NCBI GenBank assembly: GCA_963725505.1
Contig: CAVRYN010000015.1
Span: forward strand, 1 to 64,000
Length of the DNA: 64,000 nucleotides
Reading direction: 5' to 3'
Source of the DNA: Udaeobacter sp963725505
Lineage (GTDB): Bacteria; Verrucomicrobiota; Verrucomicrobiia; Chthoniobacterales; UBA10450
Both the position numbers and the translations under genes were made by a program. Each line of letters opens with the position of its first letter. Position 1 is the stretch's first letter. Positions 36,899-44,466 of this stretch are shown piece after piece. The notes beneath the pieces are model-generated. The model had not been told where the DNA came from. It saw only the letters and a list, made by a program, of their open reading frames with translations, and ran no database searches.

Positions 36899-37331
36899 CC
36901 GGTGTTTTTCACAGCTGAATGATTTTGCCGAAGCTTTCGTGTTCCTGTACGAAGCCGAAGACGGACTGCGCAACTTAATTTCTCAAGTTCTCGGGCCGGC
37001 CGCGGTTCCAGCCGCGATATCTTTGAATGCACCGAAGCCGTGTCGGTCGACTCAAGATTAGCGACGAATTTGCGTGACGAAACTGGTCTAGCGACGCGAG
37101 GAAACGTCCGCGCGCCACCCAAGTGCTGCAGCTATCAAGGCCGCAGGAGAAAAGATTGGCGCGCTTACGCAGATCTCGCTGCGGCTAACCTTTCCCGCGG
37201 ATTAGCGCGGTACGGAAACAACGTCGAAGTGTCTCCGACTACACAGATCTCTCTCGCCATCTTCCGCGAGCAACTCAAAAACATTAGCAGTCGGCTTTCG
37301 AGGGCAATACCGTTACTTCCTACACGAGAAG
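36899..37331. other. Stretch without intact gene; possible decayed coding remnants
   Basis: Two short frames look protein-like without a proper start: about 36920-37060 (FAEAFVFLYEAEDGLRNL) and about 37090-37203 (AAAIKAAGEKIGALTQISLR, ending TAG). No RNA gene could be supported. The remainder shows nothing recognisable. Confidence 0.3.
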
Positions 37332-37403
37332 AGGCGGGGGCGGGAATCGAACCCGCGAATAGCGGTTTTGCAGACCGCGACCTTACCACTTGGCTACCCC
37401 GCC
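37332..37403 (-). tRNA. tRNA-Cys (anticodon GCA)
   Basis: A 72-nt cloverleaf on the minus strand. Acceptor GGCGGGG pairs with CCCCGCC, discriminator U as expected for cysteine, anticodon loop CTGCAAA with GCA (complement of 37369-37371), T-stem GCGGG/CCCGC around TTCGATT. CCA is not encoded. Confidence 0.95.
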
Positions 37404-37451
37404 ATTTGTGCCAGAGCGGACAATATCGTTGTAGTGGCGCTTGTATCAACT

Positions 37452-37491
37452 CGCGAAAGCTTTCGGAGTCAAGCGCCGACGGTAGGTACAT
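37452..37491 (-). repeat. Dispersed TCCGAAAGCTTTCG / GTACCTACCGTC repeat, copy 2
   Basis: On the minus strand GTACCTACCGTC precedes TCCGAAAGCTTTCG; in copy 1 (19153-19192) the module order is reversed. Confidence 0.5.
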
Positions 37492-37531
37492 AAGTGTTCG
37501 GCGCGGCCAACGCTTCTACAACTTCCGTGAT

Positions 37532-37568
37532 TTGAGCGTTGAACGTTGAGCGTTGAGCGTTGAACGTT
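37532..37568 (+). repeat. Tandem GTTGAGC/GTTGAAC 7-mers
   Basis: Five imperfect copies of a 7-base GTTGA(G/A)C unit end eight bases before the presumed TTG start of hemL and leave no room for a normal ribosome binding site. Confidence 0.65.
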
Positions 37569-37575
37569 TGCTTCC

Positions 37576-38856
37576 TTGAATTCGCGATCATCAGAATTTT
37601 TCACACGCGCCCAAAAGCGCATCCCGGGCGGCGTGAACTCGCCGGTGCGCGCGTTTCGCAATGTTGGCGGCGAACCGTTATTCGTGGCACGCGCGGAGGG
37701 CGCGAAGATTTGGGACGTCGATGGAAATGAATACATCGATTATGTCGGCAGCTGGGGACCGGCGATTCTTGGTCAAGCAGCGAAAGTTGTCGTGGATGCT
37801 GTGCGTGAAGCTGCGACGCGCGGGTTAAGCTTCGGAATTCCTAATCCGCTGGAAGTGGAAATGGCGGAGTTGATTTGCGACTGGATGCCGTCGATCGAAA
37901 AAGTGCGGATGGTCAACAGCGGCACGGAAGCGACCATGTCGTGCATTCGCCTCGCTCGCGCGTTCACGCGACGCGACAAGATCATCAAGTTCGACGGTTG
38001 TTATCACGGGCACGTGGATGCGCTTCTGGTGAAAACGGGGAGTGGCGCGCTCACCCACGGCCAGCCGAGCAGTGCCGGTGTGCCACCAGCGTTTGTCGAA
38101 TTGACAATTTCGTTGCCGTTCAACGATCCCGAATTGCTCAGGAAAGCGTTTCGGGAAAACAAAAACGAAATCGCCGCCGTGATTCTCGAGCCGATTCCAG
38201 CGAACGCTGGCCTTTATTTTGCCAAGGAAAAATTCCTGTCTGTCTTGCGTGAGGAATGCACGAGGAATGGCGCGCTCCTGATTTTTGACGAAGTAATCTC
38301 CGGTTTTCGTGTGGCGCGCGGCGGCGCACAGGAAATTTACGGAGTTAAACCTGATCTGACCGCGCTGGGGAAAGTAATCGGCGGCGGATTGCCCGTCGGC
38401 GCATTTGGCGGACGCGCTGAAATCATGGACCAGCTTTCCCCAGATGGCCCGGTTTATCAGGCAGGGACATTATCCGGCAACCCGTTGGCGATGGCGGCCG
38501 GTCTGGCGCAATTGCACGAGCTTGAACGGATCAATGGCTGGAAACTACTGGACGAGCTGGGTGCGCAATTTGAAAAGCTCGTGCTGGACGCGATCGCGAA
38601 AGCGAAGCTAGACATCACATTTCACCGGCTTGGCTCGATGTTTTGTCTGTTCTTTGCCCCTGGGCCAATTATCGACCTCGCAGGCGCTCAACGGAGCGAC
38701 TTGAAAATGTTCGCGCGATTTTTCCACGCTTGTTTGGAGCGCGGCGTCTATTTCGCGCCATCACAGTTTGAAACAGGATTCATTTCCACGGCGCACACTA
38801 CGGAAGATATCGATCGGACAGGCGCGGTTGTTCGTGAAGCATTCGCAGAGCTGTAG
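37576..38856 (+). CDS. hemL: Glutamate-1-semialdehyde 2,1-aminomutase
   Basis: 426 residues. A PLP-dependent class III aminotransferase-fold enzyme making 5-aminolevulinate, the tetrapyrrole precursor. Seen are RIPGGVNSPVRAF, NSGTEATMSCIRLAR, FDGCYHGH, FDEVISGFRVARGG and the PLP lysine in ALGKVIGGGLPVGAFGG. The only start in place is TTG 37576, directly after 7-mer repeats. hemA is not in the window. The stop TAG lies inside a TGTAGCGGC motif like the REP ends. Confidence 0.94.
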   Translation: MNSRSSEFFTRAQKRIPGGVNSPVRAFRNVGGEPLFVARAEGAKIWDVDGNEYIDYVGSWGPAILGQAAKVVVDAVREAATRGLSFGIPNPLEVEMAELICDWMPSIEKVRMVNSGTEATMSCIRLARAFTRRDKIIKFDGCYHGHVDALLVKTGSGALTHGQPSSAGVPPAFVELTISLPFNDPELLRKAFRENKNEIAAVILEPIPANAGLYFAKEKFLSVLREECTRNGALLIFDEVISGFRVARGGAQEIYGVKPDLTALGKVIGGGLPVGAFGGRAEIMDQLSPDGPVYQAGTLSGNPLAMAAGLAQLHELERINGWKLLDELGAQFEKLVLDAIAKAKLDITFHRLGSMFCLFFAPGPIIDLAGAQRSDLKMFARFFHACLERGVYFAPSQFETGFISTAHTTEDIDRTGAVVREAFAEL

Positions 38857-38907
38857 CGGCAGGCATGTTGGTTGCAATCTTGGTTCCCTAGCCCAGCATT
38901 TCTCCTT

Positions 38908-39015
38908 TGTCATTCCGAGCGGAGTCGCTTGCCACGCCATAGCTTTATGCGAAGGCTGAGAGAAATCTCCTAGCTTGGTAAGTCGAGAGATTCCTCGACT
39001 TCGCTCGGAATGACA
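38908..39015. repeat. Long palindromic element, copy A1
   Basis: TGTCATTCCGAGCGGAGTCG at the left and CGACTTCGCTCGGAATGACA at the right are inverted arms of a 108-bp element with a variable centre. It ends 14 bp before the glycosidase-glycosyltransferase start. Confidence 0.8.
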
Positions 39016-39029
39016 GAATAGCGCTCGAC

Positions 39030-41621
39030 GTGACAAGCATGACAAACTCCCGAATTCGCCCGGTGGCGAAATTCTTTTTTGACGGAGACAAAAAGTTCTT
39101 TGTCAAAGGCGTCACCTACGGTCCTTTCAAGCCGGACGCGGAAGGAAATTACCTGGGACGCCCTGAGCAGGTGGATAGCGATCTCGCTCTCATGCGGCAG
39201 GCCGGTCTGAACGTTGTGCGGATTTATCATGCGCCGCCGCGCTGGTTTCTTGATCGCTGTGTTGCCGTCGGGATGCGCGTGCTGGTGACGCTTCCCTGGG
39301 AAAAACATGTCGAGTTCCTGCGTGAAAGATCGACCCGCAAACAAATTGCCGACGCCGTCCGCACTGCCGTGAAAACACACGCAGGGCATCCTGCAATCTT
39401 TGGTTACCTGGTTGGCAACGAAATTTCCAGTACGATGGCCCGCTGGCTCGGCACGCGTCGGGTGATTGAGTTTGTCGAGGAATTGATTCGGATCGGACGG
39501 GCGATCGATCCTGACGCGCTCTTTTCCTATGCAACCTATCCGCCGACCGAATATCTGCTGCCGCAAAATGCCGATTTTTGTTGTTTTAATGTTTACCTTC
39601 ATAACCAACAGGATTTCGAGAATTATCTGCTGCGGCTGCAAAATCTCACCGGCGAGCATCCGCTTATCTTGGGCGAATTCGGCATGGACACCATCCGGCA
39701 TTCGCAGGAGGAACAGGCCGAAATGCTCGGTTGGCACGTGGATAGCGTGACAAAATGCGGTCTGGCTGGAACCATTTTTTTCACTTGGACGGATGAATGG
39801 TTCACCGGCGGCGAGGAAATTACAGACTGGGCATTTGGCATCGTCACCCGAGAGCGAAAACCCAAGAAGGCGTTCTACACGCTGATAGAAAAACTGGGGC
39901 GAGACGATTCGGCTTTGCCGCATCGCCCCTTGCCGCGGGCGCCATTTGTCTCGGTCATTGTTTGTTCGTACAACGGCGGCAAGACTCTTGCGGCGTGCCT
40001 CGATTCGTTAGGTAAACTAAACTACCCCGAGTATGAAGTCATCTTGGTCGATGACGGCTCGACCGATGACACAGCCTACATTGCGGCGCAGTTCCCACAG
40101 GTTCGCTACATTCACCAGAGCAACCACGGGCTGAGTCATGCCCGCAACACCGGGGCCGCCGCCGCCAAAGGCGAAGTGCTCGCCTATACCGATTCTGACT
40201 GCATGGCAGACGTGGATTGGCTCTACTATCTGATTGGCACGCTTGTAAGCGGCGACTATGCTGGAGTTGGCGGACCGAACATCACACCGCCGGCACAAAA
40301 TTGGATTCAAGCGTGCGTTGCTGCGGCACCTGGCGGTCCAAGTCATGTTCTGCTTACTGACACAATCGCCGAGCACATTCCTGGCTGTAACATGGCTTTT
40401 TACCGGTGGGCGTTTGAAAGCGCGGGCGGCTTCGATCCTGAATATCGCAAGGCCGGCGATGATGTCGATTTTTGCTGGCGAATCCAGCAGGCTGGCTGGG
40501 TCATTGCCTTCAGCCCGACCGCGATCGTCTGGCACTACCGACGTTTTACCCTTGCCGCTTTCTTAAAACAGCAGGACGGCTACGGTGAAGCGGAATCGTT
40601 GCTGCGCTTCAAACATCTAATTTTCTTTGGCCCGACTGGCACTGCGAAATGGCGCGGCCAAATCTACGGGGCGCCGCGCTTCAGTTGGTTTGTGAACCGC
40701 CCGGTGATTTACCACGGAATTTTTGGGGAAGGTTTTTTTCAATCGATTTATCCTGCGCCCCAATCAGACGTAGCCGCGTACCTGAGCAGTATTGAATGGT
40801 TCGCGCTGACGACCTTTCTTTTCGGTTTGGGAATTTTTCTGCCGGCGTTGCGCGTCGTTCCTTACCTCATGCTGGGCGGCACCCTGTGCGTGGCGCTTTC
40901 GTACATGGTACGGGCTTCCATTGAGCCGAAATTCGACACTGTGCACGCGCGGCTCCTCGTGATGCTCCTGGCATTTGTCCAGCCGCTCGTGCGCGGATTT
41001 TCTCGCTATTTCACCTGGCTACGCTTCAAACGCACACCGGTAAACGTGATTCGGAAACACGAACATTTGCCGGAACGCGCACGCCTCGCAGGCAGCCTGA
41101 GCCGCCGAGTTTTTTGGAGCGAGCAGGGCAGAGACCGTCACTATTTGCTTGGGGCCATCTTTCAGTTGTTGGATGAAGAAGGCTGGCGTTATTCCACCGA
41201 TAGCGGGTGGAACGAATGGGACATTCAGATCTATGGAAATTTCTGGTGGAGCATAGCACTTCAAACCGTCACCGAATACCATGGCGGCGCCAAATGTTTG
41301 ACCCGCGTTCGGCTTCGCAGCCGGCTCGTCACCACGACAATCATTTTTAATTTGGTTGCACTAAGTCTGTTGATCTATCGCCAGCTCAACATTTCTCATG
41401 TTGAGCTGTGGTCTATTGTTCCCTACGGACTGTTTTTGCTGTTTCTATGGACCCGAGCACGCGCGCTAAAGTCACGAGTAGCAGAACTGGTCGATGTTGC
41501 AGCGCACCGCGCAGGTCTACAGCGGGTGACGCGCCGAGGCAAGATCGCCGAGACCGCTCCAACACCAGAAGTCCAAATGCCGGTGAATGTGATTGATCCT
41601 GCGTCACCGCATCTGCGGTAA
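39030..41621 (+). CDS. Fusion of GH5/GH2-like glycosidase and GT2 glycosyltransferase
   Basis: 863 residues from GTG (ATG 39039 also possible). Residues 10-285 form a TIM-barrel glycosidase domain: FFVKGVTYGPFKPD, LVGNE (acid/base Glu) and LGEFGMD (nucleophile Glu). Residues about 305-540 are a family 2 transferase: VSVIVCSYNGGKTL, VDDGSTDDT, YTDSDCMAD, and GDDVDFCWR. Two or three membrane spans follow (about 590-680), plus a tail with another hydrophobic pair (about 770-805). Both catalytic sites look intact. It probably builds and edits an exported polysaccharide; the sugar is unknown. Confidence 0.8.
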   Translation: MTSMTNSRIRPVAKFFFDGDKKFFVKGVTYGPFKPDAEGNYLGRPEQVDSDLALMRQAGLNVVRIYHAPPRWFLDRCVAVGMRVLVTLPWEKHVEFLRERSTRKQIADAVRTAVKTHAGHPAIFGYLVGNEISSTMARWLGTRRVIEFVEELIRIGRAIDPDALFSYATYPPTEYLLPQNADFCCFNVYLHNQQDFENYLLRLQNLTGEHPLILGEFGMDTIRHSQEEQAEMLGWHVDSVTKCGLAGTIFFTWTDEWFTGGEEITDWAFGIVTRERKPKKAFYTLIEKLGRDDSALPHRPLPRAPFVSVIVCSYNGGKTLAACLDSLGKLNYPEYEVILVDDGSTDDTAYIAAQFPQVRYIHQSNHGLSHARNTGAAAAKGEVLAYTDSDCMADVDWLYYLIGTLVSGDYAGVGGPNITPPAQNWIQACVAAAPGGPSHVLLTDTIAEHIPGCNMAFYRWAFESAGGFDPEYRKAGDDVDFCWRIQQAGWVIAFSPTAIVWHYRRFTLAAFLKQQDGYGEAESLLRFKHLIFFGPTGTAKWRGQIYGAPRFSWFVNRPVIYHGIFGEGFFQSIYPAPQSDVAAYLSSIEWFALTTFLFGLGIFLPALRVVPYLMLGGTLCVALSYMVRASIEPKFDTVHARLLVMLLAFVQPLVRGFSRYFTWLRFKRTPVNVIRKHEHLPERARLAGSLSRRVFWSEQGRDRHYLLGAIFQLLDEEGWRYSTDSGWNEWDIQIYGNFWWSIALQTVTEYHGGAKCLTRVRLRSRLVTTTIIFNLVALSLLIYRQLNISHVELWSIVPYGLFLLFLWTRARALKSRVAELVDVAAHRAGLQRVTRRGKIAETAPTPEVQMPVNVIDPASPHLR

Positions 41622-41624
41622 AAC

Positions 41625-41653
41625 AATGGCGTCCGCCGCGGCGGACGATCTAC
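41625..41653. repeat. Hairpin between convergent genes with CTACAATT tail
   Basis: GCGTCCGCC and GGCGGAC form a tight hairpin followed by GATCTACAATT. It may be a further REP-like copy and could also act as a bidirectional terminator between the glycosyltransferase and purM. Confidence 0.45.
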
Positions 41654-42681
41654 AATTTCAAAACGGTTTTCCCTGAGCCGCGCTCGATTCGACCAATTTC
41701 TTTTGCGCGCAGGATCGATTTCGCTCGCTGCGCATCTTGCCGCGCGACGATCACCACCATTCCGATCCCCATGTTGAAAACCTGATACATCTCTGCCGCA
41801 TCGACGTCTCCATTTTGTTGCAAGATTTGGAAGATGCGAGGGACCCGCCAGCTTTTCGTTTCGATGATCGCATCACAATTTGAAGGCAGAATCCGCGGCC
41901 CATTGTCGATGAGACCGCCGCCGGTAATGTGGGCCAGCCCTTTGATCATGCCGCTCGGGACTTTTGCCAGGAGGGGCTGATAATTCTTGTGCACGCGCAA
42001 CAATTCCTTTCCGACTGTCATGGTCGATCCGGGTAGAGGCGAACTTGGTTTCAGTCGCATTTTCTCGAACAAAATTTCTCGCACCAGCGAATAGCCGTTC
42101 GTGTGAAGACCGTTCGAAGCAAGACCGAGAATGACGTCGCCGTGCTTGATTTTAGTGCCGTCAATGATTTGCAATCGATCGACGACGCCGACGATACAAC
42201 CGGCAAGATCGTATTCGCTTTTGCGATACATTCCTGGCATCTGCGCGGTCTCGCCACCAAGCAATGCGCAACCGGCCGATCGGCACGCTAGCGAAAGTCC
42301 GCGCAACAGTTGCCGAAAAACCTTCGGTTCGAGTTTCTCGCAACCGATGTAATCCAAAAAGAACAGCGGGCGCGCGCCGAGCACGGCAATGTCGTTTACA
42401 CAGTGGTTCACCAGATCGGCGCCCACGGTATCGTGCTTGTTCATCGCGAACGCGATTTTCAATTTCGTTCCGACGCCATCGATGCTGGCGACAAGAACTG
42501 GATCACGCATTCTGGAAAAATTCGCTCGAAACAGGCCGCCGAATCCGCCGATCTTCCCGAGAACTTGTCCGGCGGCTGCCGAATGAGTTTTCTTCACGAG
42601 CGACTGAATTTGGCGCTTCAGTCGATTACCAAAATCAACATCGACGCCCGCGCGCGCGTACGCTTTTATTCGCGCGGTCAT
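41650..42681 (-). CDS. purM: Phosphoribosylformylglycinamidine cyclo-ligase (AIR synthetase)
   Basis: 343 residues, full length. It closes the imidazole ring in purine synthesis using ATP. Seen are YARAGVDVDFGNRLKRQI, DGVGTKLKIAF, HDTVGADLVNHCVNDIAVLGARPLFFLDY, GGETAQMPG and HITGGGLIDNGPRILP. The ATG (complement of 42679-42681) lies inside the left arm of palindromic element A4, so the repeat provides the start codon. Third gene of purL-purF-purM. Confidence 0.95.
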   Translation of the reverse strand: MTARIKAYARAGVDVDFGNRLKRQIQSLVKKTHSAAAGQVLGKIGGFGGLFRANFSRMRDPVLVASIDGVGTKLKIAFAMNKHDTVGADLVNHCVNDIAVLGARPLFFLDYIGCEKLEPKVFRQLLRGLSLACRSAGCALLGGETAQMPGMYRKSEYDLAGCIVGVVDRLQIIDGTKIKHGDVILGLASNGLHTNGYSLVREILFEKMRLKPSSPLPGSTMTVGKELLRVHKNYQPLLAKVPSGMIKGLAHITGGGLIDNGPRILPSNCDAIIETKSWRVPRIFQILQQNGDVDAAEMYQVFNMGIGMVVIVARQDAQRAKSILRAKEIGRIERGSGKTVLKL

Positions 42682-42793
42682 CCCGAGCCGCGGAGACGGC
42701 GAGGGACCTCACACAGGCTCCGTTGATCACACCTCCAAACATGCGTGATCCAAGCTTCGTAGGTGGGGTCCTTCGCTCCGCTCAGGATGACAT
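42676..42793. repeat. Long palindromic element, copy A4, overlapping the purM start
   Basis: GGTCATCCCGAGCCGCGG at the left and CCGCTCAGGATGACAT at the right form inverted arms around about 85 bp. It fills the purF-purM spacer and contributes the purM ATG. Confidence 0.75.
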
Positions 42794-42805
42794 GCATGAA
42801 GAAAA

Positions 42806-44341
42806 CTACTTCAAATCGGCGAATAAAGTCGGCTGCGCTTCCTGATCGGCGAGCGCTTTGGCACGTTGCTCGCGTTTTTCCATGATGAATTTGTCCAACG
42901 CAGGATCGACGGGCAGGGGATAATCGCCGTTAAAACAAGCCAGGCAAAAGCTGTTCAATGGCTTACCCGTCGCTCGCACCATGCCTTCCACATCAAGATA
43001 ACCGAGGCTGTCCACGCCGAGATACTTGCAGATGTCCTCCATCGACATCTGATTGGCGATCAACTTTTCAGGATCGGGAAAATCGATCCCGTAATGGCAG
43101 GCGAACCGATGCGGCGGACAGCTCACTCGTATGTGCACTTCCTTCGCGCCGGCTTCGCGCAAGTTCACTACCCGCGCGCGCGCGGTTGTGCCGCGAACGA
43201 TCGAATCATCGACCACGACCACGCGTTTCCCGGCGACCATTTCCTTGATAAGATTTAGTTTTACTCGCACATCGAAATCGCGAATGAGCTGGCTCGGCTG
43301 CAAAAAAGTGCGGCCGATGTAGTGATTGCGCACGAACGCGTGCGCGTACGGAATGTTCAACTCCTGCGCGAAACCGAGCGCGGCGTAGTTGCCGGAATCC
43401 GGAACGGGAATCACGATGTCGGCTTCGACCGGAAATTTTCTCGCCAGCTCGCGCCCCATCTCGGTCCGCACTTTTCCCACATTGACGCCGCCGATGATGC
43501 TGTCGGGCCGCGCAAAATAGACGTATTCGAACATGCAGAAGGCCGGCTGCTGCGGTTGAAACGGAAACTCCGAGCGCAAGCCGTTTTCATCGATGATTAG
43601 GACTTCGCCCGGCGCGATCTCGCGAACGAACTGCGCGTGGATGAGATCGAACGCGCACGTTTCAGAAGCGATTATGTAAGCGTCGTCCAATTTGCCAAGG
43701 GCAAGCGGTCGCCAGCCAAACGGATCGCGCACCGCGATCAATTCGCGCTCGCTCATGATCAGCAACGAGAACGCGCCCTCGATTCTCCGCAATGCCGACA
43801 ACACGCTCGCGCCGTTGTCGGCGGGGCGCGCCAGGAGGTGCAAAATGATTTCGCTATCGGCCGTGGTTTGGAAAATCGATCCCTTGCGCTCGAGCTCGTC
43901 GCGCAACAAATCGGCGTTGATCAGATTTCCGTTGTGCGCGATCGCCATTTGGCCGCGCACACAATCGACCACGAATGGTTGCGCGTTTTTAATCGTGCTC
44001 GTCCCAGTGGTCGAGTAGCGGGTGTGTCCGATCGCGCGGGTGCCTTTGAGCTTGGCCAATTCTTGCTGGCCGAACACTTGCGATACCAAGCCCATGTCTT
44101 TGTGAAACAGAAAGGTGGTGCCCGGCCCGTTGCTTGTCACAATTCCAGCGCTTTCCTGGCCGCGATGCTGTAGGGCAAACAATCCGTAGTAACTCAGCAC
44201 CGCCGCGTTGGGATGGCCGAACACACCGAAAAGTCCGCACTCGTGCTGCGGCACGACGGTGGAATCCGGAGCCTCATCGATCTCGAATTTGTCCGGGGGC
44301 GTAATCACAATAGATAATCCATCAAATTGTGCCGTGTTCAA
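42806..44341 (-). CDS. purF: Amidophosphoribosyltransferase
   Basis: 511 residues. First committed step of purine synthesis (PRPP + Gln). Glutaminase domain with the nucleophile Cys in HECGLFGVFGH after a short propeptide of about 30 residues, then a phosphoribosyltransferase domain with VVVVDDSIVRGTT. Cysteines in SCPPHRFACHYG and SFCLACFNGDYP match the Bacillus-type enzyme with a 4Fe-4S cluster. The only upstream start is TTG 44341; GTG 44306 is another option. The spacer to purL is filled by element A2. Confidence 0.94.
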   Translation of the reverse strand: MNTAQFDGLSIVITPPDKFEIDEAPDSTVVPQHECGLFGVFGHPNAAVLSYYGLFALQHRGQESAGIVTSNGPGTTFLFHKDMGLVSQVFGQQELAKLKGTRAIGHTRYSTTGTSTIKNAQPFVVDCVRGQMAIAHNGNLINADLLRDELERKGSIFQTTADSEIILHLLARPADNGASVLSALRRIEGAFSLLIMSERELIAVRDPFGWRPLALGKLDDAYIIASETCAFDLIHAQFVREIAPGEVLIIDENGLRSEFPFQPQQPAFCMFEYVYFARPDSIIGGVNVGKVRTEMGRELARKFPVEADIVIPVPDSGNYAALGFAQELNIPYAHAFVRNHYIGRTFLQPSQLIRDFDVRVKLNLIKEMVAGKRVVVVDDSIVRGTTARARVVNLREAGAKEVHIRVSCPPHRFACHYGIDFPDPEKLIANQMSMEDICKYLGVDSLGYLDVEGMVRATGKPLNSFCLACFNGDYPLPVDPALDKFIMEKREQRAKALADQEAQPTLFADLK

Positions 44342-44347
44342 CCGCCA

Positions 44348-44426
44348 GTCATCCCGAGCGGAGCGCAGCGGAGTCGATTATCTCGAGATAGTGCAACGGG
44401 ATTCCTCGACTTCGCTCGGAATGACA
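44348..44426. repeat. Long palindromic element, copy A2, between purL and purF
   Basis: GTCATCCCGAGCGGAGCG at the left and CGACTTCGCTCGGAATGACA at the right. It ends six bases before the purF start codon (reading on the minus strand). Confidence 0.8.
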
Positions 44427-44466
44427 GGCTTCGCTTCACAAGCTCGGAATTCTTTCCGTTTCGTCC

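Noticed and set aside
37098..37109. GAGGAAACGTCC resembling the RNase P RNA P4 sequence
   Set aside because: The motif has an extra base and the matching 3' P4 strand and other RNase P helices were not found nearby.
37532..37568. Tandem repeat considered as a CRISPR fragment
   Set aside because: Units are 7 bases without spacers. The other tandem repeats in the window likewise lack spacers, and no cas gene is present.
42264..42845. Plus-strand frame of 193 codons opposite purM and its upstream repeat
   Set aside because: Antisense to purM, Arg-rich and without motifs.
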